Position numbers and translations under genes: made by a program | Shown here: piece after piece, positions 40,604-50,759 of the stretch | How positions within the stretch are numbered: the first letter of the stretch is position 1 | Layout of the letters: every line of letters begins with the position of its first letter | The notes under the pieces: model-generated | Databases searched by the model: none | Seen by the model: only the letters and a program-made list of their open reading frames with translations | Told to the model about the DNA's origin: nothing | Assembly (NCBI GenBank): GCA_002238605.1 | Contig: MPMR01000021.1 | Coordinates: forward strand, 1 to 64,000 | Source: BD2-11 clade cluster bacterium bin43 | Lineage (GTDB): Bacteria > Gemmatimonadota > Gemmatimonadetes > Longimicrobiales > Gaopeijiaceae | Direction of reading: 5' to 3' | DNA: 64,000 nucleotides

Positions 40604-40990
40604 ATGACCCAACCAGCCCTCTATCAGCTCCTCGATGTGCTGTTCGTCGCCTTCCACACGTCGCTGGTCTGCTTCAACATGCTCGGGTGGGCGTGGAGAA
40701 GGACGCGTCGGCTCCACCTGTTGACCATCGGCGCGACGCTGCTGTTCTGGTTCGGCGCCGGGATGGCGTACGGGTGGGGATACTGTCCGCTGACGGACTG
40801 GCACTGGGACGTGAAGCGGGCGCTGGGAGAGACCGGCCTGCCCGCATCGTGGATCAAGTACCACCTGGACGCGGTTACGGGCATCGACTGGAATGCGACG
40901 CTCGTCGACGCGGTGGTGATGGCCAGCGGGCTGGTTGCGCTCGGACTCTCGGTGGCGCTGAACCTGCGCGACCGGCGCACGCCCGGATAA
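40604..40990 (+). CDS. DUF2784 family membrane protein
   Basis: 128 residues with the family signature FHTSLVCFNMLGWAWRRTRR, a second segment ATLLFWFGAGMAYGWGYCPL, then TDWHWDVKRALGETGLPASW and a last TM helix (VVMASGLVALGLSVAL). This arrangement of H, W-x-x-R-x-R, G-Y-C-P-L-T-D-W-x-W is diagnostic of DUF2784. Function is unknown. Ribosome site is weak. Confidence 0.9.
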   Translation: MTQPALYQLLDVLFVAFHTSLVCFNMLGWAWRRTRRLHLLTIGATLLFWFGAGMAYGWGYCPLTDWHWDVKRALGETGLPASWIKYHLDAVTGIDWNATLVDAVVMASGLVALGLSVALNLRDRRTPG

Positions 40991-41153
40991 CGCGAAGCCG
41001 CCCGGGTGCCGGAGCCTCCTCGTGCGGGAAGTGCCGGAGCCTCCCTGTTTTGCTACGATAGTGCATGGAGCGGGAAGCGCGAACCTGGGCATCCCCTCGC
41101 ACAGCCCAGGTCGGCATACAGGATTCGGACAGGACCACAGACAGGAAGCAGAC

Positions 41154-42623
41154 ATGAACGCTCGCGCCCTCATCATCATCACCGCAGTAATGGTCGCCGG
41201 GTTGGTGCACGCACCGGTTCAGGCGCAGGACGGCAAGGACATGGTCGCCGCCTTCATCGACGAGAACGCGGGCTCCTACGCGAGCATCGCCCAGGAGATC
41301 TGGGACCTCGCCGAACTGGGCTATCTGGAGACGGAGAGCTCGGCCCTGCTGGCAAGCACGCTGGACGCCGCCGGCTTCGAGGTGGAGATGGGAGTCGCGG
41401 GCATTCCCACCGCCTTCGTCGCCAGCTACCGCAACGGCGACGGCCCGGTGGTGGGCATTCTGGCGGAATACGACGCGCTCCCGGGCATCAACCAGGACCG
41501 GAGCCCCGAGCGCACCCTCATCCCCGGCAAGCCCCAGGGACACGCGTGCGGGCACCACCTGTTCGGAACGGGTTCCGCCGCCGCGGGCATTGCCGTGCGC
41601 CAGTGGATGGAGGCGACGGGCCAGACCGGAGAGGTGCGCGTCTACGGGACGCCGGCCGAGGAAGGCGGGGCGGGCAAGGTGTACATGGTGCGGGAGGGGC
41701 TCTTCGACGACGTCGACATCATGCTCCACTGGCATCCCGGGGACAGGAACTCCGCGGGCGCGTCGAGCAGCCTGGCCAACAAGTCCGCCAAGTTCCGCTT
41801 CTCGGGCGTGTCCGCGCACGCCGCCGGGGCTCCCGAGCGCGGTCGGTCGGCGCTGGACGGCGTGGAGGCCATGAACCACATGGTCAACCTGCTGCGCGAG
41901 CACGTCCCGCAGGAGACGCGCATCCACTACGTGATCACCTACGGAGGGGCCGCGCCCAACGTCGTCCCCGACTTCGCCGAGGTTTTCTACTACGTGCGCA
42001 ACCCCGACCCCGCCAACGTGCACGCCATCTTCGAGCGGGTGGTGCAGGCGGCGGAGGGCGCCGCACAGGGGACGGGCACCGAGATGCAGTACGAGATCAT
42101 CCACGGGCTCTACAACATCCTCATCAACGTGGCGCTGCAGGAGGCGATGCACGCCAACCTGGAGCGGGTCGGGGGCGTCCACTACAGCGAGCAGGACCGC
42201 CGCTTCGCCGAGGCGCTGGCCAGGCACCTGCCCGACGACGCGCTTCCCATCAAGTCGGCGGCGGAGATCCAGCCCTTCTTCGTGACCGAGGAGGGCACCG
42301 GGGGCTCCACCGACGTGGCCGACGTGAGCTGGGCGGTGCCCACCGGCGGGGTGCGAACCGCCACCTGGGTGCCCGGCACCTCCGCGCACTCGTGGCACGC
42401 CATCGCGGCGGGCGGCACGCCCATCGGAGAGAAGGGCATGGTGGTGGCGGCCAAGGCGCTGGCGATGACCGCGATCGACGTGTTCACCCAGCCCGACCTG
42501 GTGGAGGCGGCGAAGACGGAACACGCCGGCCGCATCCCGGAGGGCTGGGTCTATGAGCCGCTGCTGGGCGACCGCGACCCGCCGCTCGACTACCGGCTGC
42601 CGCCGGGCGGAACCGACAAGTAG
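41154..42623 (+). CDS. Secreted M20-family amidohydrolase (AbgB-like)
   Basis: 489 residues with a signal peptide (ALIIITAVMVAGLVHAPVQAQ). The M20/AbgB catalytic features are present: GILAEYDALPG with the metal-binding Asp, GHACGHHLFGTGSAAAG with His ligands, GTPAEEGGAGK with the general-base Glu, and the lid domain starting SAKFRFSGVSAHAAGAPERG. The overall wording matches aminobenzoyl-glutamate hydrolase subunit B. It hydrolyses an amide bond of an N-acylated amino acid, here in the periplasm. AGGAAG nine bases before ATG 41154. No AbgA/AbgT partner is seen, so the substrate may differ from folate fragments. Confidence 0.9.
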   Translation: MNARALIIITAVMVAGLVHAPVQAQDGKDMVAAFIDENAGSYASIAQEIWDLAELGYLETESSALLASTLDAAGFEVEMGVAGIPTAFVASYRNGDGPVVGILAEYDALPGINQDRSPERTLIPGKPQGHACGHHLFGTGSAAAGIAVRQWMEATGQTGEVRVYGTPAEEGGAGKVYMVREGLFDDVDIMLHWHPGDRNSAGASSSLANKSAKFRFSGVSAHAAGAPERGRSALDGVEAMNHMVNLLREHVPQETRIHYVITYGGAAPNVVPDFAEVFYYVRNPDPANVHAIFERVVQAAEGAAQGTGTEMQYEIIHGLYNILINVALQEAMHANLERVGGVHYSEQDRRFAEALARHLPDDALPIKSAAEIQPFFVTEEGTGGSTDVADVSWAVPTGGVRTATWVPGTSAHSWHAIAAGGTPIGEKGMVVAAKALAMTAIDVFTQPDLVEAAKTEHAGRIPEGWVYEPLLGDRDPPLDYRLPPGGTDK

Positions 42624-42647
42624 CGCGGGCCGCGCGGACGTCGTCGG

Positions 42648-43793
42648 CTAACCCCCCACCGCGAACTTCTGCACGCGCCGGCCCGTGGAGGCCTCGCCCA
42701 CGTAGATGTTGCCCCGTGAGTCCACCGACATGCCGTGCGGCCGGAGGAACTGGCCGACCTGCCGTCCACCGCGGCCGAACTCGCCCACGACCTCCAGGTC
42801 CGAGCGGCGCAGGATCCACACCTTGTGGTTGGTGCCGTCGGCCAGGTAGAGCCACTGCTGCGCGGCGTCCGGCGATAGCGCGATGACGAACGCCGACCCG
42901 GAGGCGCGCGTCAGCGGGGCGATGGTCTTCTCGGTCACGTAGCTTCCGTCGCGCCGGAACACCTGGATGCGGTTGCCGCGCCGGTCGGCGACGTAGAGCA
43001 GGCCGTCGGCCGAACCGGCCAGGCCGTGCACGGTGGAGAACTGAGGCGGCGGGGGGCTGTCCGCGGTGCGGGCGGCGTAGTCGTAGGCGGCCTCGTCGTC
43101 CGGGGCTTCCCCATAGGCGCCCCAATGCCGCAGATACGCGCCCGTGTCCCCGTCGAAGACGATCACCCGCCGGTTGCGGTACCCGTCCGCGATGAACACC
43201 TCGTTGGTTTCCGGGTCGACCCAGATCCCGGCCGGCCCGCCCAGGAGCGCGGTGTCCGCGCTTCCCCCGTTCACGTCGTATTCGCCCAGCGTCATGAGGT
43301 GCTGCCCGTCACGCGTGAACTTCATGACCCGATGGTGCCGGTAACTGCCGATCCAGACGTTGCCGTTGTGGTCGATGAAGAGCCCGTGCGAGTTGCGCGG
43401 GAACTCGGAGACGTCCTGGGTGGCGGGATCGCCCCACCCCTGAACCACGTTGCCCTCCGGGTCGATCTCGAGCACGACGGGCGCGGGAACGCAGCACTGG
43501 CCGATCGGTGGGTCCTGCACGGCCGCGGTCTCTTCCGGGGTCAGCGTCTCGGGGAGATGCGTGATCCAGACGTGATCCCGGTCATCGACGAAGACCGACG
43601 TGATCGCGCCGAGGATCCAGTCGTTGGGGAACTCGCGCGGCCAGGAGGGATCGACCGCGAAGGAGGGTGGGCCGTTTCCGGAGGCGGCCGGACCGGCGGC
43701 GGCGGATTCCGCGCCCGGAGCGCCCGACTCGGAACAGGCCAGGGACAGCACCACGAGCGCGATGACGGACGGGCGCAGGGGAGATCGAGCCAT
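42648..43793 (-). CDS. NHL-repeat 6-bladed beta-propeller lipoprotein
   Basis: 381 residues. Lipoprotein signal PSVIALVVLSLAC, then blades with repeating motifs HGLFIDHNGNVWIGSYRHHR, VFIADGYRNRRVIVFDGDTG, LLYVADRRGNRIQVFRRDGS, LYLADGTNHKVWILRRSDLE and HGMSVDSRGNIYVGEASTGR. The repeats are of the peptidyl-alpha-hydroxyglycine lyase/NHL type. Likely periplasmic binding or enzyme scaffold. GGAGG before ATG 43793. Another NHL protein of similar design is at 61499-62602. Confidence 0.88.
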   Translation of the reverse strand: MARSPLRPSVIALVVLSLACSESGAPGAESAAAGPAASGNGPPSFAVDPSWPREFPNDWILGAITSVFVDDRDHVWITHLPETLTPEETAAVQDPPIGQCCVPAPVVLEIDPEGNVVQGWGDPATQDVSEFPRNSHGLFIDHNGNVWIGSYRHHRVMKFTRDGQHLMTLGEYDVNGGSADTALLGGPAGIWVDPETNEVFIADGYRNRRVIVFDGDTGAYLRHWGAYGEAPDDEAAYDYAARTADSPPPPQFSTVHGLAGSADGLLYVADRRGNRIQVFRRDGSYVTEKTIAPLTRASGSAFVIALSPDAAQQWLYLADGTNHKVWILRRSDLEVVGEFGRGGRQVGQFLRPHGMSVDSRGNIYVGEASTGRRVQKFAVGG

Positions 43794-43994
43794 GGTTCCT
43801 CCAGTGAGCTGCGGGTCTTGCGTGCGTACGAGCCTGGCCGGCTTCGCGGCACGATGCCGGACTCAGGACAACGTACAGGATGAGAGGATGTCCCGCCCCA
43901 TTGGCGCATCTTCGGATCTTCTCCCCTTTCTCCCATCGAACGGCTCGTTTAGGATTGAGCGCGCGTTCTTCACCCCAAACCCCGGAGGAAACCG

Positions 43995-44612
43995 ATGAAG
44001 ATGCTTCGGCCGCTGTGCTGTCTCGCCCTGGCGCTCGCATTCGCCACCACCGTTCAGGCTCAGGACAGGCCGCTGAGCCCCCGCGGAGAGGCCGCCACCC
44101 ACGTGGGCGGCGCATACAACGCGGAGGGCAGCTTCGAGAATGGCTCGTGGGTCGTCGTCACCTACGGCCGCCCCATCCTGCGCGGCCGGGACCTGTTCGG
44201 CTCGGGCGACGAGTACGGCCAGTCGTTCCTGCGGGGCGCGCCGGTGTGGCGCATCGGGGCCGACCAGTCGACCCGCTTCATGACCGAGACGGACCTGATG
44301 TTCGGCGGCGAGCGCCTTCCCGCCGGCGAATACAGCATCTTCGCGGAGCTCACCGAAGACGAGTGGACCCTCATCTTCGCCACCTGGGGCGTGAAGAACG
44401 ACTTCCGCGAGGAGAACCCCGACGCGCTGTGGGGGTCCTACGGCTACACGCCGGAGCGCGACGTACTGCGCACCACGATGGACGTGTCGACGATTGCGAT
44501 GTCCTCCGATCAGCTCACCATCATGTTCACGGATATGACCCAGGAAGGCGGGGTGTTCACGATCTGGTGGGACGATCAGGTGGCGACGGTGCCGTTCGCA
44601 GTCGCGCGGTAG
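43995..44612 (+). CDS. Secreted DUF2911 protein
   Basis: 205 residues. Signal peptide (CCLALALAFATTVQAQ) and a DUF2911 beta-sandwich: GSWVVVTYGRPILRGRDLFG with the family G-R-P-x-x-x-G-R, YGQSFLRGAPVWRIGADQST, LPAGEYSIFAELTEDEWTLI and LTIMFTDMTQEGGVFTIWWD. It keeps the canonical GRPxxxGR motif, unlike the lipoprotein paralogue at 28.5 kb. GGAGG upstream of ATG 43995. Function unknown; periplasmic or exposed. Confidence 0.9.
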   Translation: MKMLRPLCCLALALAFATTVQAQDRPLSPRGEAATHVGGAYNAEGSFENGSWVVVTYGRPILRGRDLFGSGDEYGQSFLRGAPVWRIGADQSTRFMTETDLMFGGERLPAGEYSIFAELTEDEWTLIFATWGVKNDFREENPDALWGSYGYTPERDVLRTTMDVSTIAMSSDQLTIMFTDMTQEGGVFTIWWDDQVATVPFAVAR

Positions 44613-44774
44613 GGATCGCCGGGCGCGCAGCCGCCCGGAATCGAAAAGGAGACTGAGTTACGGGCGTCCTGACGGCCGTGCCCTTGTTCACGGCTTGCGC
44701 CGACTGCCTTCACCGGACCAGCTTTTCGACATTACGTCGGACAGCTTCCGTGCAAACAGGCAGGTGACGCGGCC

Positions 44775-46316
44775 ATGAACGCTCAGCAGACGCTTGCGCC
44801 CGTTGGGGCGCTGTCCTCCCTGCTCCTCGCCGCAGCGTGCTCGCTCGCGCCGGCGCCATCGGTGCCGGAGCCGGTCGCCGAGCTTCCCGACAGTTTCGAG
44901 GGCGGCGAGGAAGCAGGCGCGCATGAGGCCAGGGAGTGGTGGACCACCTACCAGGATCCGGCGCTCAACACCGTCATCGACTCGGTGCTGGCCGCCAACT
45001 TCGACCTGGCTGAAGCGGTGGCCAGGGTGCAGCAGGCGCGGGCTCAGGCGGGGATCGCGCGCGCCTCCCTGCTGCCCTCCATCCAGGCCGGCGCAACCGT
45101 CAGCGACACGGACAACCCGTCCAACGCGGGCTTCGGCCAGCAGTTCCGCGAAATCGCGGGGGACCGCCTGCCCGGGTTCGAGTTCCCCGAGCGCCTCGGA
45201 ATCGAAACCTGGTCGCTGGGCGTCGACTTCGCCTACGAGCTGGACTTCTGGGGACGCGCCCGCAACGACTCGCGGGCGGCCGGGCAGGAGTACCTGGCGT
45301 CGGAGTCGGATTACCACGCGGCGCGCATCGGCGTGCTGTCCGAGACCATCTCGACCTACTTCGAGATCGCCGATCTGCGCCGGCGCACGGCCCTCGCGCG
45401 CGAGACCGTCGATGTTCTGCTGGAACGGGAGGAACTCGCCGAGACCCGCTACGACCGCGGGCTGGTGACATCCTTCGAGCTCTACCAGGTTCGTCAGGAA
45501 CTGCGGAACACGCAGGCCGCGCTGCCTCAGCTGGAGAGCCAGCTGGTCAACGCCGAGGGGCGACTGGCCGTCCTGTTGGGCGGCTTCCGCGCGAAGCTCG
45601 ACGCGATCCTTCCCGATTCGCTGGCGCCGCTGCCGTCGGGCGATCCCGTCTCCGCGGGGGTGCCGGCCGACCTCCTGGTTCAGCGGCCGGACGTGCGCTC
45701 GGCGGGCCTGCGGCTCGAGGCCGCCCGCTTCACCATCGGCGCGCGCCGGGCCGAAATGCTTCCTTCCCTCTCGTTTTCCGGCACCATAGGAGTGCAGTCG
45801 GCGGACGCCGACGGGCTCTTCAACGTCGACCAGTGGTTTCGCAACCTGCTCGGCAACCTCACCGCCCCGATCTTCCAGGGGGGCCGCATCCGCAGCAACA
45901 TCGCCGTCGCACACGCCCGCTTCGGCCAGGCGGCCGCCGCGTACGGCCGCACCGTGGTGACGGCGGTTCACGAAGTGGAAGCGGCGCTGGCGGCGCTCGG
46001 CAACGAAGGGCGGCGCCACGACTTCCTCACGTCCCAGCGCGAGGAGGCTCTCGCTTCGGTCGAGCTGCAGTCGCGCCGCTACGCCGCCGGAGTGGGGGGC
46101 TACATCGACTACCTCGATGCGTTACGGGCGCTGCTCGGCGTCGAATCGACCCTCGCCGGCGCGCGGCGCGATCTCGCCCTGGCGCGCCTGGCGGTACACC
46201 GCTCGCTGGGCGGCGACTGGACAGTGCCGCCCGAGGAGCTCGAGGGCCCGCGCATGGTGCCCGCCGCCGATTCCGAAGAACAAGCCGACCCGCCAACCAA
46301 CCCAGGGGCAGAATAG
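44775..46316 (+). CDS. RND efflux outer-membrane factor (NodT/OprM-like lipoprotein)
   Basis: 513 residues. Lipobox LLLAAAC, then two outer-membrane-factor repeats, each with beta-barrel strands and long coiled helices: WWTTYQDPALNTVIDSVLAA, then NFDLAEAVARVQQARAQAGI, then SLLPSIQAGATVSDTDNP. LVQRPDVRSAGLRLEAARF is the family signature for the second repeat start. It forms the trimeric outer-membrane exit duct of a tripartite efflux pump. The adaptor and pump genes follow directly (stop at 46316, next ATG 46317). Substrate unknown. Confidence 0.95.
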   Translation: MNAQQTLAPVGALSSLLLAAACSLAPAPSVPEPVAELPDSFEGGEEAGAHEAREWWTTYQDPALNTVIDSVLAANFDLAEAVARVQQARAQAGIARASLLPSIQAGATVSDTDNPSNAGFGQQFREIAGDRLPGFEFPERLGIETWSLGVDFAYELDFWGRARNDSRAAGQEYLASESDYHAARIGVLSETISTYFEIADLRRRTALARETVDVLLEREELAETRYDRGLVTSFELYQVRQELRNTQAALPQLESQLVNAEGRLAVLLGGFRAKLDAILPDSLAPLPSGDPVSAGVPADLLVQRPDVRSAGLRLEAARFTIGARRAEMLPSLSFSGTIGVQSADADGLFNVDQWFRNLLGNLTAPIFQGGRIRSNIAVAHARFGQAAAAYGRTVVTAVHEVEAALAALGNEGRRHDFLTSQREEALASVELQSRRYAAGVGGYIDYLDALRALLGVESTLAGARRDLALARLAVHRSLGGDWTVPPEELEGPRMVPAADSEEQADPPTNPGAE

Positions 46317-47549
46317 ATGAGTCGCCGCCGCAGTTTTCTGATCGCCGCAGGCATCCTCGGGGGCGCCGTCGTCCTGGCAGCCATCATGATCGCGCTGCGT
46401 CCCGAACCCCCGCTGCGGGAGCCGGGCTCGCAGGCGCCGTTCGTCACGACCGCCCCGGCCACCGCCCGAGAGGGCGCCATCCCGGTCTACAGCGCGGGCA
46501 CAGTGCGTCCGCGCGCCGAGATCGACGTGGCCGCGCAGATCAATGGCAAGGTCGCGTCGGTCGCGCCCGCCTTCCAGAGCGGGGGGCGCATGAGCGCGGG
46601 AGCGGTCCTCTTCCGTATCGACGACGCGGACTACCTGAACCGGGTGCAGCAGGCGCGCGCCAACGTCGCCGCGCAGTTGGTCGCCCTCCTGCAGGCCGAG
46701 GAGGAGGCCCGTATCGCGCGCGCCGAGTATGAGGGATTCCTGCGCAGGCGGGGAGACGGCGCTCCCCCGGGCGAGGCGAGCCCGCTTACGCTCCGGGAGC
46801 CGCAGCTGGCCGCCGCGCGGGCCGCGCTGGCGCGGGACAGCGCGTCGCTGGCCGACGCGGAGCTGGCGCTTTCGCGGACGGAGGTGCGCGCGCCCTTCAG
46901 CGGCATCGTCCGTAACGAGGCGGTGGACGTCGGGCAGTTCGTGGCCGCCGGGCAGGGCGTGGGCCGGCTCTACGCCGACGACGCCGTGGAGGTGGTGGTT
47001 CCCCTGTCGGACGCAGATGCGGCGCTCATCCCGGACCTGTGGATGCTGGATGCGGGCGACGGCGATGCCAGCGTCGAGGCCACGGTGATCGCGGAGTACG
47101 GGGAGCGCACCTACGCGTGGTCGGGATACGTGGACCGCGCCGAGGCGGCCCTGGACGAGCAGACACGCACGATCGACGTGGTGGTGCGCGTCCCCGACCC
47201 GTTCGGGGGCGGCCGGGTTACCACCTCCGGGGGCGACGGCGCGGAAGCGGAGGACGGCGCGGGCGGTCCACCCCTCCTGGTCGGTCAGTTCGTGGAGGTG
47301 CGCATCGCCGGAGCAGCCCCGGAGGGATACTTCACCGTGCCGCGTTCCGCGCTGCGGACCGGCAACGAGATCTGGGCGCTGCGCCAGGACACCCTGGTCA
47401 CCATCGTCCCGGTGGGCGTCCTGCAGCGCGCCGACGAACTCGTGTACGTCACCGGCTCGTTGGATAACGGACAGGCGGTGGTCCTTGGCGGCCTCCAGTT
47501 CGCGACCGAGGGCATGGTGGTCCGGACGGGCGCCGACGGCCCCGGATGA
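46317..47549 (+). CDS. RND efflux periplasmic adaptor (membrane fusion protein)
   Basis: 410 residues. An N-terminal TM anchor (FLIAAGILGGAVVLAAIMIAL), then lipoyl/barrel-sandwich (VYSAGTVRPRAEIDVAAQING), an alpha-helical hairpin (QARANVAAQLVALLQAEEEA ... LAAARAALARDSASLADAEL) and a second half TEVRAPFSGIVRNEAVDVGQ. It bridges the pump and outer-membrane duct. The hairpin is of ordinary length. Starts directly after the outer-membrane factor stop and ends overlapping the pump ATG (ATGA). Confidence 0.93.
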   Translation: MSRRRSFLIAAGILGGAVVLAAIMIALRPEPPLREPGSQAPFVTTAPATAREGAIPVYSAGTVRPRAEIDVAAQINGKVASVAPAFQSGGRMSAGAVLFRIDDADYLNRVQQARANVAAQLVALLQAEEEARIARAEYEGFLRRRGDGAPPGEASPLTLREPQLAAARAALARDSASLADAELALSRTEVRAPFSGIVRNEAVDVGQFVAAGQGVGRLYADDAVEVVVPLSDADAALIPDLWMLDAGDGDASVEATVIAEYGERTYAWSGYVDRAEAALDEQTRTIDVVVRVPDPFGGGRVTTSGGDGAEAEDGAGGPPLLVGQFVEVRIAGAAPEGYFTVPRSALRTGNEIWALRQDTLVTIVPVGVLQRADELVYVTGSLDNGQAVVLGGLQFATEGMVVRTGADGPG

Positions 47550-50500
47550 ACCGCCCCGACGAGCCTTCGCCGGACGGGCACTCGTCGAACGACCCTTCGC
47601 AGGAGGCGCGCGGCCCCATCGCCTACATGGCCCGCAACGGGGTCGCCGCCAACCTGCTCATGTTCTTCATTCTGGCCGCCGGTTTCTTCTCCCTGGGCGA
47701 CCTTGTCCAGGAGGTCTTTCCGGAGATTTCCCTGGACCAGGTCGTCATTTCGGTCCCCTATCCCGGCGCTACGCCCGAGGAGATCGAAGAGTCGATCCTG
47801 CGCAAGATCGAGGAACGGATCGAGGCCGTCGACGACATCAAGGAGGTCCGTTCGACGGCCGCCGAAGGGCGGGGCTCGGTGGCGGTCGCACTCGAACTGG
47901 GCGCGGATATCGGACGGGCGCTCGATGACATCAAGGCGCAGATCGACCGGATCCAGACCTTCCCCGCCGGCGCGGAGCGCCCCGAGGTCAGCGAGCTGAC
48001 CAATCGCCAGAGCGTCATCCGCCTGGTGCTGTTCGGCGACGCAGGCGAGCGCACGCTCAAGGAGCTGGCCTACCGCACCGAAGACGGGCTCTCGGCGCTT
48101 CCCGTGGTCTCCTACGTCGAGACGACCGGCATTCGCGACTACGAGATCTCCGTCGAGGTTCCCCAGCATCAGCTGCGGGCGCTGGGCCTGACCCTCGGGG
48201 ACATCGCCAACGCGGTGCGGGGCGGGTCCCTCGACCTGTCCGCGGGGAGCATCGACACGCGCGACGAGGAAGTACGCATCCGCACCACGGGGCAGAACTA
48301 CACCCAGCACGACTTCGAGGAGATCATCGTCCTCAGCCGGGCCGACGGCACCGTGGTGCGTCTGGGGGACATCGCCGAGGTGCGCGACGGCTTCCGCGAC
48401 GTGGACCTGATCACCCGCTACGAGGGTGCGCCCGCGGTCTATGTGGAGGTCTTCCGGACCTCCGACGAAAAGGTGCTCGACATCGTCGAGGCCGTCGAGG
48501 AGCACCTGCAGGAGGAGGTCATCCCCGCGCTGCCCGCGGGTGTGGGACTCGAGGTCTGGAACAACACCGGACGGATCTTCGAGAGCCGCCTCGGGCTGCT
48601 GGTGAAGAACGGCCTCATCGGCCTGGCGCTCGTGCTCCTCTCCCTCACCCTGTTCCTGGATCTGCGGCTCGCCTTCTGGGTGGCGGTCGGAATCGCGGTG
48701 TCCTTCGTCGGCACCTTCGCCGTGATGAACTGGCTGGGCGTGTCGATCAACATGATGACGCTCTTCGCCTTCATTCTCGCCGTCGGGATCGTCGTCGACG
48801 ACGCCGTGGTGGTGGGCGAGAACATCTACGCCGAGCGGGAGAGGGGCTGGCGCGGGGTGGACGCGTCCATCCGCGGGACCCGCCGCATTACCGGACCCGT
48901 CATCTTCGCGGTTCTGACCACGGTGGTGGCCTTCTGCCCCCTCTTCTTCGTCCCGAGCACAATGGGGAGGCTCATGACCATGCTCCCCATCGTCGTGATC
49001 TCCGTCCTCCTGTTCTCGCTCGTCGAATCGCTGCTGGTTCTGCCGAACCACCTCTCTCACCTGCCGCGCCATGTAACGCGCCGTCATCGAACCCGGGACC
49101 ACCTCGTCGCTCGCATCCAGGGGAGCGTGGACCGGACGCTGAAGAGCTTCGTGCGGGGACCCCTCGACCGGTCCCTGAGGGTCGCCACTGCGCAGCCCGG
49201 GCTGGTCATCGCCACCGGCGTCGCGCTCATCATTCTCTCCGTGGCCATGGTGCCGGCGGGCATTATCAGGGTGAACTTCATGCCCACGGTGGAGGCGGAC
49301 CTGGTCACGGCGACGCTTGAGATGCCCGAGGGCACGCCTGCGGGGCGCACCTCCGAAGTGACGGATTACATGGAGGCGGCCGGGCACCGGGCCATCGCGC
49401 GGCTGTCGCCCGAAGATCCGGGATCGCTGCTGGAAGGCGTGAACGTGACTGTGGGCCAGGAGGCCCAACAGATGCGGCCCATGGGAGCCGGGCCCGAAGC
49501 CGATCCGCGCGCCAACCTGGCGGCGGTGGAATTCAAGCTCGTGACCGCCCAGTTCCGTGACGTGTCCGCGGCCGACTTCCAGCAGGCGTGGCGGGATGAG
49601 CTGGGTCCCCTGCCCGAAGCCAGGGCACTCACCATCACGGCCGAGCTGCTCGACTTCGGACTTCCGGTTCACGTCGAGCTCTCCCACCCGGATCCCGAGC
49701 GTCTGGCATCGGTCGCCGACACCCTGATGGAGCGGCTGCGGGCTTTCGAAGGCGTGTTCGACGTGCGGGCGGATCAGGATCAGGGGCTCAGGGAGATCCA
49801 GCTCGATCTGCGCCCGGAAGCCCGCACCATGGGTCTGACCCTCGATGTCGTGGCCCGCCAGGTGCGCTCCGCCTTCTTCGGCAACGAGGCATTGCGCGTA
49901 CAGCGGGGCCGCGAGGAGGTGCGCGTGTACGTCCGCCTGCCCGAGGAGGAACGCAACACCATCGCGGACGTGGAGGAGTACCTGGTGCGCACGCCCATGG
50001 GAAGCGAAGTGCCGCTGGGTCGAGTCGCCTCCGTGCGCCTGGGAAGCTCGCCCACCACCATCCGGCGCACGGATGGCGAACGCGTCATCACGGTCACCGC
50101 CGACGTCGACCGCGAGGTGGTCACCGGGCCCGAGGTGACGGACCAGCTTGACGCCTCCGTTCTCCCGGAGCTGGCAGCCCGCGAACCGGGCCTGTCCCAC
50201 AGTTTCGGCGGCGAGCAGCAGGAGCAAGTGGATTCGTTCGGCGCCCTCGCCAGCGGGTTCGCCCTGGCCCTGCTGGCCATCTACGCCCTGCTCGCGATCC
50301 CCTTCGGCTCGTACACCAAGCCCCTGATCATCATGGCCGCGATCCCCTTCGGAATCATCGGCGCGATTGCGGGTCATCTGCTTCTGGGGCTGCCGATGAG
50401 CATGATGTCGTTGTTCGGCGTGATCGGGCTGAGCGGCGTGGTCGTGAACGATTCCCTCGTGATGATCGACTTCATCAACGATCGCCTCCGGCGGGGAATG

Positions 50501-50758
50501 CCCGGCAGGGAGGCGATCATCGACGGCGCCAAGGCGCGCTTCCGCCCGATCCTGCTTACCTCCGTGACGACCTTCCTGGGCGTGGCGCCGCTCGTCTTCG
50601 AGCGCAGCCTGCAGGCGCAGTTCCTGGTTCCGATGGCGGCTTCGCTGGGATTCGGCATTCTGTTTGCGACGGCAGTGCTGATGATGATCGTGCCCGCGCT
50701 GACCATGGTGCACCACCGGGTGACCGACCGGGGATCGGTCGCTTCTCCTGCCGTCTAG
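47546..50758 (+). CDS. RND-family efflux permease (AcrB/HAE1-type)
   Basis: 1070 residues with 12 predicted TM helices and two large periplasmic loops. The proton-relay pair is present in TM4 (ILAVGIVVDDAVVVGENIYA). Other signatures are VFPEISLDQVVISVPYPGAT, SIRGTRRITGPVIFAVLTTV and the C-terminal VVNDSLVMIDFINDRLRRGM. The pump drives drug or metabolite export using the proton gradient. The gene ends two bases before the convergent M1 peptidase gene. The PYPGATPEEIEE opening is closest to HAE1 drug exporters, not CusA-type metal pumps. Confidence 0.95.
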   Translation: MNRPDEPSPDGHSSNDPSQEARGPIAYMARNGVAANLLMFFILAAGFFSLGDLVQEVFPEISLDQVVISVPYPGATPEEIEESILRKIEERIEAVDDIKEVRSTAAEGRGSVAVALELGADIGRALDDIKAQIDRIQTFPAGAERPEVSELTNRQSVIRLVLFGDAGERTLKELAYRTEDGLSALPVVSYVETTGIRDYEISVEVPQHQLRALGLTLGDIANAVRGGSLDLSAGSIDTRDEEVRIRTTGQNYTQHDFEEIIVLSRADGTVVRLGDIAEVRDGFRDVDLITRYEGAPAVYVEVFRTSDEKVLDIVEAVEEHLQEEVIPALPAGVGLEVWNNTGRIFESRLGLLVKNGLIGLALVLLSLTLFLDLRLAFWVAVGIAVSFVGTFAVMNWLGVSINMMTLFAFILAVGIVVDDAVVVGENIYAERERGWRGVDASIRGTRRITGPVIFAVLTTVVAFCPLFFVPSTMGRLMTMLPIVVISVLLFSLVESLLVLPNHLSHLPRHVTRRHRTRDHLVARIQGSVDRTLKSFVRGPLDRSLRVATAQPGLVIATGVALIILSVAMVPAGIIRVNFMPTVEADLVTATLEMPEGTPAGRTSEVTDYMEAAGHRAIARLSPEDPGSLLEGVNVTVGQEAQQMRPMGAGPEADPRANLAAVEFKLVTAQFRDVSAADFQQAWRDELGPLPEARALTITAELLDFGLPVHVELSHPDPERLASVADTLMERLRAFEGVFDVRADQDQGLREIQLDLRPEARTMGLTLDVVARQVRSAFFGNEALRVQRGREEVRVYVRLPEEERNTIADVEEYLVRTPMGSEVPLGRVASVRLGSSPTTIRRTDGERVITVTADVDREVVTGPEVTDQLDASVLPELAAREPGLSHSFGGEQQEQVDSFGALASGFALALLAIYALLAIPFGSYTKPLIIMAAIPFGIIGAIAGHLLLGLPMSMMSLFGVIGLSGVVVNDSLVMIDFINDRLRRGMPGREAIIDGAKARFRPILLTSVTTFLGVAPLVFERSLQAQFLVPMAASLGFGILFATAVLMMIVPALTMVHHRVTDRGSVASPAV

Positions 50759-50759
50759 T